NCBI RefSeq assembly: GCF_910592395.1 | Contig: NC_088320.1 | Span: 10,662,501 to 10,724,500, forward strand | Direction of reading: 5' to 3' | Length of the DNA stretch: 62,000 nt | DNA from: Lineus longissimus | Lineage: Eukaryota > Nemertea > Pilidiophora > Heteronemertea > Lineidae | Part shown: positions 25,540 to 36,424 of the stretch, in pieces | Layout: every line of letters begins with the position of its first letter | Position numbering within the stretch: the first letter of the stretch is position 1 | Notes under the pieces: model-generated | Told to the model about the DNA's origin: nothing | What the model saw: the letters and a program-made list of their open reading frames with translations, nothing else | Databases searched by the model: none | Program-made: the position numbers and the translations under genes

Positions 25540-26590
25540 CTTAGGCCTAACTATAAAAGCACTGATGACAGCTGCAGCAGTGCTACATTTTCATCATTAT
25601 CATCATCTACTTTAGTCAACCAGCTCAGATGACCTTTCTTGGGGCAGTGATCGGTAACGGTGAACTCCTTCCGACCCAACAGGCAAATGTTTACATTCGT
25701 GTCTCAGCTCCGTGTATCATGGATTCATGTGTATACTAACACCGTTGTTGTGTTGACACACTGACTGACTCTGACTGTGTACATTTCTACAGCGACGAAA
25801 AACAATCACAAAAATGGTTCTTTTTAAGCACTCGTGACATGTTTACAAAAATTAAAGCAAGTGTTTTTAGTAGAGGTTTACCTAATGAATAGCGTCTGGG
25901 TGATTATAAACCATTAACTTGTGTTTAAAAGCCCACATTGTAACGAAAGGTTCCGGCTTGATGCTAATCTCCAATGACGGCAGCGGCCATTTTGCCATAC
26001 TCTCGAAACTTTGGGATCGTCAAATGCAATGGAAATCACATAATTTCTGACACACACTGCTACAATTCATCATTTTATTGTTCTTTCACAGTATTATTAC
26101 GCCACCCCGATTCGCAAGGCAGCTTGTACCAACTGGCTCTGCATTGACTATCCCCATTCCAAGCCGAAGAACAATGTGACAAGTTTCTCATTTTACCTTC
26201 CAATCACAGTCAAAATTTTCTAAAACAACTGGCAATGAGGACAAACTAATCATCTCAAACCAATCACAAGAATGTAATCAACACATACGACCTCATCCGA
26301 AAAGCGGATGATTAAGTTTTAGCATTTATTCAAGGTGATTTAATTCCTTCTTCGTCTCGCTTCAAATTCATAAAATGGCTGTCTTCCATACTTGTAGTAT
26401 GCAGATCTAGTGGCGCAGTACAACACTGTGCATCTGGGATACCCCGACAGATTGCCTCGAACCGCGAAATTCAAAACTGCTGGCAATGTGCCAACTGACA
26501 TTTTTGCACAATACCGCCACCTAGTGATATGAAAAGAAATTAATCTATTTAATATCGAAACCTCTATATCAGGCCGACCTCTAAAACTTC
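25540..26590. other. Non-coding interior of the nested repeat
   Basis: No gene, tRNA or clear repeat pair seen; AT-rich sequence assigned to the nested repeat by position only. Confidence 0.4.
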
Positions 26591-27129
26591 ATTTCAAACT
26601 TCAATCTGCTGGAATAAAAAAATGGGCTTTTTAACCTTGACCTACTTATACCTGAATAGTAGGTCACACTGACCTAAATCTGTGTCAACATGTAGAGATG
26701 CCCAATAGGTGTCTACATATCAAATTTGGAGAGTCTATGACCAATAGCAAAAAAACGTGCCATGATCAAAGAAGTTTTAGAGTTCGACCTCTGTGACCTT
26801 GAAATGAAGGTCAAATCAAAAACCCGTGTGATATGTGATGTACCTTTATTAGATACACCCACCATAAAATTTTCATCGCTCCAGCTTTAACCATAAGCTT
26901 CAAAATGACAAAAATAGGTTTTCAAAGAGCGCCCCCTATATGGCAGACCAGCAGTCAAATTGCGCTGATTTTCATTCTGGAGGAAGGTCTTGCCTAGGGG
27001 TACCCACACACCAAGTATGAACTTTCTGGGTCAAGCGGTTAAGAAACGTGCCACACAGGATACGGACGACGACGGACAGAGACGGACGTAGACGGACAAA
27101 GACTCCCCTAACGGTGAGCCAAAAAAGGG

Positions 27130-27503
27130 TGTAGTTGAGAAACAATGTGGAACCAGGTCCTACGAGGTGTCTACTGAGGTTAGCAAATTCAATTTCAATT
27201 TCAATTTCAAAAACTTAATTCAGTAGAAATAGGGTAGATTTGAGAAAGACCATGGAAGCCCCTCCTATTCCTAGGCCCCAAGTGCAGTTGGAAAGTGAAA
27301 ATGTTGATCCTGGAGATGTTAGTTTGCCCAGCATTCCTGTACCTGAACTTGTATCAACCCCTGGCCCTAGATCACCAAGGGTTAGCAATCACCAAACTGA
27401 GTTGAGACGATCCAGTCGTACAACCAAGGGTAAAATGCCAGAAAGGTTCAAGGATTTCTTGACTGACTCGATTGTTAATAAGATCAGTGAATATGTGTCC
27501 TAG
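27130..27503 (+). pseudogene. Inner Gypsy pol C-terminal tail
   Basis: The frame resumes with CGTRSYEVSTE, is interrupted by a (CAATTT)n run near 27190, and continues at 27240 with a proline-rich tail ending SSRTTKGKMPERFKDFL, typical of the variable end of Gypsy pol. The stop is at 27501-27503. Confidence 0.65.
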
Positions 27504-27965
27504 ATTGTGTGTACGACTGTAAAGACAAAGCTCTAAAGGGTATTTTGATTTGATGTATGTTTTGGAAAGTGACTGAAAGACAGGAGTTTATTGCGCAAAT
27601 GAGACAATATTTTGCATTTTGTACTGAGTTAAAATATCTGCATTTTTCGTGATTCATTATCTGTTCCAAAATAATTTGGTGTTGCTTATTCTGTATTTCA
27701 ATTTCATGTGTAGGTGTATACTCTATGTGTAACTTGTTTCTGGGTAGTTTATGTGCAAAATACCAGCAGAATTTAAATTGCTGCCTCCCCTCACTTGGTT
27801 AAATTGAAAGGAGACAGGTATTGAGTTTTGGTCAGCAGTTAAGACCTACATTACTACAGTTCATACTAGGTAAAGCTATTTGGGATAATATGCTTAGAGT
27901 CTGAATATTGTGTTACTCTAACATGAAACTTGATTATAGTTTGTTCCAAACTAAAGGAAAGGGGA

Positions 27966-28127
27966 TGTTACAATATTGTGTGTACTATCACTTTAAGTGT
28001 CTCATTGTAGTCCTGTACTGTAACGCCAGGTGGCGTGGTTACTGTAAAGATGGAGTTCTAATAAACATGCCGATTATTCTACGTCTGACTTCATGTCCAA
28101 TTTATAGATGTAACAGGCATTGAAACA
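27966..28127 (+). repeat. Inner Gypsy 3' LTR
   Basis: 162 bp, same length and ends as 21063-21224. Confidence 0.92.
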
Positions 28128-28130
28128 GTG

Positions 28131-28772
28131 GAGAATGACGCCGAGCTGGCTTCAATTAAATGGAGGTTTTTTTAAGAAACTGGGAATGCGTGGAGACTGA
28201 TACCAGATGTAGGTACTGAAAGGGCAAAAGGTGACCAGGTGGACGATTGGGTGGCTAATACTAATATTCAAGGCAAAACTGTCACATCAGGTGATGAACC
28301 AACAAGGATGGTAGGCAATGGTAGGAATATAGTGGATGTCCAGCCAAGGTGTGAAGATGTTTCATTCCTAGAAGCAGAGGTCACTAAGAATGTTTCACTC
28401 CCTGAAGCTGAGGTCAACAAGAATGTTTCAGCCCCAGAAACTGATATCGACAGGAAACAGAAATGTGTTTCAGAATGTGTAGAGGCAAAGGCTATACAAC
28501 CTCGTGAAAGGGTTGAGATTGTAAAGTCAAAGGAATGTGGAGAAGTTCCAGCTAGGACACCTGAGACTGGTGTAAAGATGTCCGCAGCCATGAATCACAG
28601 TATGGCTGATAGACAGCCAATGAATCATCACGCGCGATCCGAGTCAGTAGTAAATCCAAGTGTTGCAGAGTTCAGTCCTAGGTCACATGCTGCTAGGCTT
28701 GTTATATGGAGGAAATGGCTCCGCCATGCAGCCATATTGGCCAGACCGACTATTCGTCACATACAACACTAG
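28131..28772 (+). pseudogene. BEL-1 gag, middle part
   Basis: The gag frame continues after the inner Gypsy with ENDAELASIK, a stop near 28170, and then frame 28239-28772, a hydrophilic linker with tandem SLPEAEV/NKNV-type motifs. Similarity to gag-like sequence fades after about 28700, where another insertion seems to begin. Confidence 0.6.
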
Positions 28773-29870
28773 ATTACACTAGAAAAGCTGAAGAACAGCA
28801 GATGAACTATCATAATACTATTATGTAGCCTATTTTAGAACTTTTGACAACCTATTTTTGTACAATTTCTACCAGTTTTCTCATAAAATCCTGATAAATA
28901 TTTTAGGGTAAATTAATCACATTTATCAATCTACAATGTTCGTCTGGACAATGGTCGCCAACGCGTCCGAACGTGAACATCTATTCCTGTCTGATATCAA
29001 ACTGACATAGGCTTTTCGTCCCTTGGTGTGAGTTTTGACTAATGGGACCATATCGGCGAGAAGCAATCAACTCTTATTGTCAAAATCATTTAATCAAATT
29101 CAACCTGCTCGGACACAGCTTGACCATGACGTTGCTCAACTTTTAATTAGCCAAATGTCACGTTCTTGAATTAGCAATATCAATTTAATCACATGTTATT
29201 AATTTCATGTACGGGCGCAACAGCGTCCGTCGCAAAAAGGGCCTTTTCCAACCGTCTAAGGTGGACGACGTTGATTGGTCGGTGAAGTCACGGGAACAAG
29301 ATGTCGCATGTGGTTCAGACGTTTTGATTGGCTCCGGGCATAATCCAAGCCAGCTTAAAACAGCTCGGCGTGGCCAGAATCGCCAGATTATGTTGCAGAG
29401 ATTTTATTAAAAATGTCGATTCATTTAACAACACATTTTACATTCTTGTCTTCTTCACTTCAGGTAAGAAAACTTTCTTTACAATTTCTGATCATTTATT
29501 TCACAACTCATTACTGTTCATGCATTGAATGTTTGGTTATTCTTTTGACTTGATTGACCGGTTAACAAAGTCCGGTGGCTTATTTAACTTTCATGAAATG
29601 TCATATTGTGCACGAAACTAGCTTTTAGCTAGCTCGTAATTTGTATGGTTCCGATTAACCATTACATAGATTGTTCATATTTAGAGATCCGTAATGATCA
29701 CTAAGACGTACATGTCTTTATACCACTTCACTTCATGTAATCTGATACATTGATTTATGACTATTGTATGCATGTAGATTAGAGATTATGCTGCGGAGAT
29801 TTTATTAACAACGTCGATTCATTTAACAACACATTTGACATTCTTGTCTCCTTCACTTCAGATATTCTCA
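28700..29870. mobile_element. Probable second insertion in BEL-1 gag
   Basis: Gag coding is interrupted by about 1.17 kb of non-coding sequence. An 80-bp block ending in TTCTTCACTTCAG occurs twice in the same direction (29384-29463 and 29784-29871), 400 bp apart. The segment starts near TGTTATATGG and could be an LTR or other repeat; no target duplication is clear. Confidence 0.45.
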
Positions 29871-30665
29871 CCTTACAATAATACACCAGGCCAATCATTT
29901 ATGGATCCTCAAATAACAAACTCTATTCCAAGAATGAACCTTTATGGGACCCCACAGTTTATTGCTACTCCAAACAGGCATATCAGTCAAGCCAGCGATG
30001 TGTTCAACAAACTTGCCTGCAGTATGGATCAGATTGCTCTGAAGTCTACTGTACCGCCATTGGATGTTATAAAGTTTTCCGGGGACCCCTGTGAGTATCA
30101 TCGTTTCAGCTCACGATTCCACGAGATGGTTGAGAGCCAGGCGCTGCCTGAGGCACAGAAGATGTCCAGACTTTTACAGTTTCTTGACGGTAAGGTAAAG
30201 AAATCTGGATAATAGAGAGTCTCTGGAGGCCTAGCAAAAGCCTTAGCAGTACTCAAGCAGTGTTTTGGTCAACCACATGTCATAGCTAAGGCATGTGTTG
30301 ACGGACTTACAGAATGACCAACAATTGGGAATGGCAATAAACAAGGACTGGTTGACTATGCTGACAGGTCAAGGATGCTCTAAGAAACTTTCAACTCGTT
30401 AGGAGCCTTGGATGAAATGAATATGACTAGTTTGAGCACAATGGTTAGTAAGCTGTCCATTCCATTGCAAGCAAAATGGAGGGATAAAGCCAAGCGGATC
30501 AGAACTTCTGGTGGGAAACCTACATTGGAGGACATCATTCAGTTCATAGAGAGGGCAGCCGATGCCATAAGTGACCCAGTTTTCGGTAATATAGGAGAAT
30601 CATCAAAAAGAGACCAAACAAAGGATTGGGGAGCAAAGAATCAAGGCAAGGACCGAGCAAAATGG
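29860..30665 (+). pseudogene. BEL-1 gag, DUF1759-type domain
   Basis: Frame 29835-30212 contains VIKFSGDPCEYHRFSSRFHE, the hallmark of BEL/Pao gag. It stops at 30210-30212, the sequence passes through broken frames, and frame 30408-30668 continues with LSIPLQAKWRDKAKRIR. At least two frameshifts or stops. Confidence 0.85.
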
Positions 30666-30689
30666 TAAAACAGAGACCAAGGAAAGCAA

Positions 30690-33600
30690 CATGGAGTGTT
30701 TTCAAGTCCCAGTGTCCAAGACAGAGGATCGGCTATGTACGGGGTAGAGGCTATTGTTTCAATTGCTTGAAAGGGAAACATTTTATGGCTGAATGTAGGT
30801 CAGAGCCTGGCTGCAGAACATGTGGTGGTAAGCATCATCAGCTGCTACACAGGGAAAAGGAAACTAAAACTAAGGAGGAAACCGGCTCCCAAACACAGTC
30901 AAAACCCAAGGCCAGTGCAAACCATGTAGGCACTACCTACACAGGGACGACCACTCTTGATGGAAGCACGAAAAACGGTCCAGTGCTTTAGTGTTGCCCT
31001 GCAGGCCCTACCTGTTAGATTCCGCAACAAAGTTGGCAAATTTGTGGACACATATGCTTTACTTGATACGGGCAGTGAAGAATCATTCGTGTCGAGTAAG
31101 CTAGTAGAGAAGTTGAATTCACAGTACATGGATGGGAGTCATTAGCAATCTGCACTATGCCTGGGGAAGTAAAGGTTGGGAAGGCAAACCTCAAAGTTGA
31201 ACCAGTAGCTGAAGAGAGGCGGCAGATTCTCATCAAGGATGTGAAAGTAGTCCAGAAACTTAATATTTCATCTGTCAGGCCAAGAGACTTGAGAAAATGG
31301 TCACACCTTGAGGATATAAACATTCCTGAAGTACAATTTGATGAAATCATGCTGTTGATTGGGGCTAATGTTCCGGAGGTTCAGATACATGAAGAAATCC
31401 GAATGGGAAGGCAAGGTGAGCCCTATGGCATACGCACTATCCTAGGATGGTAAATTCTTGGACCAATAGGGGAAAAGGCGACGAGACTGAAAGCCAACGT
31501 CAATTTTGTCAAATATGGGAACACCAGTTTAGATCGTCAGATTGAACAGTTTTTATCCATTGAAGAGGCTGGGGAGTCCAGAGTACAGAAAGGCATGTCA
31601 ATTGAGGATAAACACTACTTACAGAAAATGGATGAGACCACACGTTTGGTTGAGGGGCGGTACGAAATTGGGATGCTTTGGAAGAACAGCAACGCATGGA
31701 TGCCAAACAATAAAGCCATGGCAGAATCAAGCTTACAGTCTTTGCAAAGAAAGCTTTCAAAGAATCCAGAATACCACAAGAAGTATGTTGCATTCATGGA
31801 AAAACTTTAGGTAAAAGGATATGCCAGGCGTCTAACGGAGGAAGAAGTAGCTACGAGTCATGGGAACAAAACCTGGTTCCTACCCCACCATGCCGTGATG
31901 CACCGGCAAAACCCAAACAAAGTGAGGGTTGTATTCGACGCGGCTGCCTCTTATAAAGGAGTGTCCTTGAACAGCCAATTAGCACAAGATCCAGATCTAG
32001 CAAACAGCCTTTTGGGAGTGCTGCTCCGATTTCGGTCAGGAAAAGTGGCAATAGTTGGTGACATTGAAGGAACGTTTCTTTAGGTTGCAGTTACATCAGC
32101 AGATACAGATGCACTTAGGTACCTATGGTAGGAAGGAGGAGACCAGACGAAGGAACCTGCTCAATATCAGATGTTACGCCATATTTTCGGAGCTAAAGAC
32201 TCGCCAAGCTGTTGCCTCTTTGCACTGCAACGTACAGCTGAGGACAACAAGGAGGATTTTAGCCCAGAAGCAGTCCTAGCCGTGCAGCACGATACCTATA
32301 TAGATGACCTCTAGAAATCTGTTGACAGCATCTTGCAGGCCATAAGCATAATAAAGCAGGTGACCGAGCTGACCAGTCGTGGCGGCTTCAGGATAACAGG
32401 TCGGATGAGCAACAAGAGGGAGGTATTAGTGGCATTACCAGAGAGTGAGAGAAAGAGCCCTACCTTGAATCTGGACTTAGATGACTTGCCAGTGGAGAGG
32501 GCTTTGGGTATCCTTTGGGACATAGAGAAAGATGTTTTTCGATTCAGAGTACTGAAACCAGAGAGGCCGTTAACCAAACGGGGAATTTTGTCCATCGTCA
32601 GTTCACTCTACGATCCAATTGGATTCGTCTGCCTGATTGTTCTTGAAGCTAAAAGAATAATCCAGGACCTATGGAAGCAGAAGATAGATTGGGATGAACC
32701 AGTACCAGAGGCCGAGTTGCAGCGTTGGGAAAGATTGAGGGCTGAGTTGTATGCACTGTCTGATACAGAAGTACCAAGATGTCACACTCCAGATGTTGAA
32801 GAGGATGTCCAAGACTTGACCCTACACGTCTTTGCAGACGCATCAGAAAATGGGTATGGTGTTTGTGCATACCTGAGATTCCAGTTCTTTAGTGGCACTG
32901 TCTGATGTTCATTCCTGTTTGCTCGATCCCGCTGTGCACCACTCAAGCCTACCACTATCCCTCGCCCGGAGTTGAGAGCAGCCACGTTGTCGTGAGGACA
33001 TATCTGTCGATCAAGGATGAGTTGGATTGCAAAGTCAGCCGAGTCTTCTTTTGAAGCGACTCTCAAACAGCCCTTCAGTTAATTAGGAATGAAACAAGGA
33101 GGTTTCACACATACGTAGCCAACCGAGTCGCGGAGCTACGTGAGGCCACAGAACCCGGGCAGTGGCGGCATTGTCCAGGTGTCATGAAACCAGCAGATGA
33201 CGCATCACGAGGGCTTAGTCCCGAGAGACTGGCAAGGCAGCAGCGATGGTGGGAAGGGCCAAGTTTTCTTTGGGGGCCAGAGGAGGGCTGGCCTGATGGA
33301 GAACTCTGAAGAAAGGTGGCATGGCTGACCCGTTTTTGCCAGTGGATTATAGCCAAGACCAAGACAAAAAGAGAACCTGTAAAGACTGGCAAACTGACCC
33401 TCGAAGATCTAAATCAAGCTACAGAATCCATTGCAAGGATGGTACAGGCCAAACACTTTGCAAAGGAAATAGCCGACCTGAAAGCAGGGAATGAGGTCAA
33501 CACTTTGAGTAAAATGGCAGCCGTCCGACCAACATTAGTAAATGGAGTAATCCGGGTAGGAGGACGTCTGGAGCGAGCACCTACATTAACATTTCAGGAA

Positions 33601-34016
33601 AAAGCACCCTATCATCCTACCTAAGAAAGATCATGTATCGTCAATCATAGTTTGGCACTGCCATCGAGAAATGGCTCATGCAGGACGTCAGGCATATGGG
33701 AACGGTTGGTTAAATCAACCAAACACCACCTAAGGGCAGTAGCTGGCAACCGACTCCTTGGACTAGGTGGCTGCAGGAGTATGTTGCCAGCCTCCAGGAA
33801 AGACAGGAATGGAGGAAAGGTCGACGCAATTTGGATGCCGGGAACTTGGTGCTGATAGTGGATGACGATGCACCCAGGAACAGATGGCCATTAGGAAGAG
33901 TCACAAAGGTCTTCAAGGGGAAGGACGAATGTGTACGTTCTGCGATGGTGAAGACGTCTTCAGGAGAATACCACCGTCCAATCGCTAAACTCTGTTTGCT
34001 GGAAGATACTAACTAA
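30690..34016 (+). pseudogene. BEL-1 zinc knuckle, protease, RT, RNase H, integrase remnants
   Basis: In order: CFNCLKGKHFMAEC and CRTCGGKHH knuckles (about 30760-30850); protease YALLDTGSEESFVS near 31060; RT N-terminal part (GRYEIGMLWKNSNAWMP near 31660), [14 protein letters not shown] near 31920, and YIDD at 32297-32308 followed by a TAG at 32312-32314; thumb region (TKRGILSIVSSLYDPIGF) near 32590; RNase H start HVFADASENGYGV near 32830. The integrase zinc region is followed at about 33690 directly by WERLVKSTKHHLRAVAGN, so most of the catalytic core is deleted. The C-terminal domain (RNRWPLGRVTKVFKG) ends at 34016. There are many stops and frameshifts. Confidence 0.9.
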
Positions 34017-34576
34017 CTGACTACTTGTGAATAGTGACCAGTTGTGTGCAGTACTACTGGTAGATCAGACATTATTAGGATCTGGTTTAATCTTGTTGGT
34101 AACCCGCTGGTTATTGGGATTTCCTCATGGTTTGGTGTACGCTGACTCCATTTTCGTCAGTTGGGGAAGATATTACTACCTTGGTCACTGCCTAGTGGTT
34201 GCCTACAGGGTTGAATCATTTACGAGCATGAACTTTATACCGGTTTTGGTATGGACATCATATTTAGGTGTTTCGCATTATAATTTTTTGCGCTTGTAGG
34301 ATACTACAATCTGATTCTTTCGTTTGCGAGGACAATCGTTACATGTACTAGTTTACAAGCCAAGTGCTTTGGACTGTTTTGGTTGTGATCGTGTTCTGCT
34401 ACAGATCATTGGACTCTGCCGAGTAAATCGCGAGATAGATAAGACATTCGCAATTTGTGGACTACATGTACATGTGCCTGGATATGGACTATATGTGGTT
34501 AGTTAAGGCCACTCATTTGTTGAGGAACAATCTAAAGAATTCGTGATTGGAATTCTTGTGATTGTTGGGGCCGCAA
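34017..34576 (+). other. BEL-1 3' non-coding region
   Basis: 560 bases between the pol stop and the 3' LTR hold no convincing ORF. TTGGGGCCGCAA next to the LTR may be the polypurine tract. Confidence 0.6.
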
Positions 34577-35309
34577 TGTCGTGGTCTTGAAGACAGTAAC
34601 TCAGTCAGGGTTCCGGCTAGCTTGGAAACGGTTCATGATGTTTATGGTAACGACAACCACAACGAATACATGGAAATGAATCTGGTGTTTTCTTCGAAGA
34701 AAAGCTGCTAAAATGCTGGTATTTCTCTCAAAGGAGGAGCAGTATGTCAATGGACATTAGGGGGATCAACGTTATGTGACTTAAGAAGAAAATGAATATG
34801 GTTTAGAGTTGTGAATCACTTCAGTTTTGGTAAAGAATCTTGCTGAATGTGGCAATGCCAATATCACTGTTTGATAGATTTGGCCACAACTTGCCCATTT
34901 CAAAGTAGAGCGTTGATTTAATCACGAAGAAGTGCCATAAATGAACCATGTGTGTGTGTCAGTTACCTATAATCATTTCAAGTGGAATTTTTGTGGAAAC
35001 AGGCTACAGAGCATGTGCAAATTTCCCAAGGATGTGGGCCATGTGCTTTATGTTTCTGACTGCTCCACATAGGGGCACCACTGTGCAGTGTGTTTTGTTC
35101 TTTTGAGATTACATGTACTTACTTCCACATGTGGATAATTTGATAGAATCTTTTGCATTTTGCTAAGACATGTTTGTAATATGTGTCTTTCCAGTTTAAC
35201 CCTTCTACTGCTGAATAATACAAGTTTATTTGAACGAAGAGTCGAAATTGTTAATTGTATCTGATCCCGTGAGTTATGCTGCCCCGGCTGACGACTAGGA
35301 CTCGTCATT
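34577..35309 (+). repeat. BEL-1 3' LTR
   Basis: Pairs with 19985-20717. It is followed at 35310 by the CTATC duplication. Confidence 0.88.
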
Positions 35310-35348
35310 CTATCATCTTCTGTTATGGACAATACAATTTTCATTCAG

Positions 35349-36086
35349 ATCTGGTACCGAAGAGCAATACACTGAGAGGGAGGTGCTCTTGACAAAGATA
35401 ATTCAGCTGAAGGAGGAAGGCCGCCGAGTCAGCGCCAAAGGGTTCTGATGATGATGGCAAGGACTTGATCAAGCAGGGCGAGGTCATCAGGAAGCGGGCC
35501 ATGGAGGGCATGGCAAAAAAAGGTAATTTTTTTACAATCATTGGCAATGTATAGCATCGGTTGATAAAGAATGTCCTTGTATTAAATTCTCGATAAATAT
35601 AAACTATAAAAAAAATAAACACAAAATACAAAAAATGGTACCATGTATGAATGATTGTGCTTTCTTTATGCTTACTTCAGTACTGGTACGTCATAAATTT
35701 ATGAGTTTCCAATTAAACTACCACAGACCAGAGGGTTAAGTTTTAAAACACCCAATATCATCTGAAAGGTGAGCACGATGGCCCCGGGCACAGTCATTGA
35801 ATTCAGTATTTTCCATAGATTCGTTACACATTTTTAAAATTTTTAACCAATTGCAGAAGATTCTACCCCTACCAAAAAGGCGAAGAAGAAGACACAAACT
35901 TTGGCTGATTTCGTAGACATGAAGTCTTCCGAGCTTGACCTGAGGAGGGAAGAGCTGGAACTGAAGAAGCAACAGTTTGATCTAGAGAGGGAAGAAAGAA
36001 AAGTGCGAGTGGAGATGGAGGCGAAGGAAAGAGGGGCAATGCTAGCGATGATTCTAACCAGGATGGCAGGACTTAAGATGGATTAG
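35349..36086 (+). CDS. Myb/SANT-like protein, exons B and C (C-terminus)
   Basis: Exon B is 35349-35522 (acceptor TTTTCATTCAG, donor AAG|GTAATT) and exon C is 35857-36086 (acceptor AATTGCAG, stop TAG at 36084-36086). Exon B begins SGTEEQYTEREVLLTKIIQL and joins exon A in the right phase. It contains a one-base frameshift within AAAGGG at about 35436-35445. After the shift it reads DDDGKDLIKQGEVIRKRAME, and the donor phase then fits exon C. Exon C is a lysine-rich stretch plus a long charged coiled coil (LDLRREELELKKQQFDLERE). I infer a nuclear DNA-binding protein that oligomerises through the coiled coil. AATAAA at 36183 may be the polyadenylation signal. The frameshift could be a mutation or a homopolymer sequence error. 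Confidence 0.7.
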
Positions 36087-36321
36087 ACAATGTTCAATTG
36101 GTTGTGTTCTTTTAAAGCAGTAGATTTAATGTCAAAATTTTTTTTTTTAGTGTCAAAATCCTGTTTAAGAATGTCAAGTGAAATAAAACTGCAAAAACGA
36201 AACATCTCTGAGTTATGTTTTTCGATTAGTTTATCCCGAAAAAAGCCCAGCCTCTCTGAAAGCGAAACTATTCCCGGGTCACTACCATATTTGGAATCGT
36301 CCCCCATATTTGTAACAATCG

Positions 36322-36329
36322 TGACGTCA
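36322..36329 (+). promoter_or_regulatory. CRE-like palindrome TGACGTCA
   Basis: Perfect CRE/ATF consensus about 100 bases before the THAP-gene ATG, in a locally CpG-richer stretch. It is a plausible promoter element; function is inferred from position only. Confidence 0.35.
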
Positions 36330-36424
36330 TTGCGACCACCTTCCTTACTTCCACGATCTTGGAGTGCCGACCGCGAAGAAACCAGTTTGTTCACGCATCA
36401 TTTTCTCCATTTTTCGGCGTGATA

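Larger units (their letters stand above)
23591..27126 (+). mobile_element. Nested repeat with GGCC...GCTCACCTG / GGTGAGC ends
   Basis: The Gypsy integrase sequence is left at GGCCAGGGCCATTGTGCTCACCTG (the first 20 bases give the boundary) and resumes after CGGTGAGCCAAAAAAGG near 27126 with the pol C-terminal region. The 3' part (26600-27126) resembles 52440-53125, which has the same kind of ends, so both are copies of one repeat family; no ORF was recognised. The superfamily is unknown. Two separate MITEs lie inside it (23965-24877, 25031-25536). Confidence 0.6.
21063..28127 (+). mobile_element. Inner Gypsy element nested in BEL-1 gag
   Basis: Two 162-bp LTRs (21063-21224 and 27966-28127) start TGTTACAA and end GAAACA. 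A TGG-starting primer site follows the first at 21225. Between them lie gag, zinc fingers, a degenerate protease and an integrase; RT and RNase H are deleted. The trinucleotide GTG is repeated at both flanks (21060-21062 and 28128-28130), which is a short target duplication for Gypsy, and the host gag frame continues across it. The inner element itself contains a foreign repeat at about 23591-27126. Confidence 0.9.
19985..35309 (+). mobile_element. BEL-1: complete BEL/Pao element with nested insertions
   Basis: Direct repeats of about 730 bp (19985-20717 and 34577-35309) start TGTCGTGG and end near CTCGTCAT. They enclose BEL/Pao gag and pol pieces. A 5-bp duplication CTATC at 19980-19984 and 35310-35314 marks the insertion. 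The gag gene is interrupted by a Gypsy element at 21063-28127 and probably by a second insertion at about 28700-29870. Without these the element would be near 7 kb, normal for BEL. It sits in the large intron of the Myb-like gene, with its 3' end 39 bases before the next exon. Confidence 0.9.
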
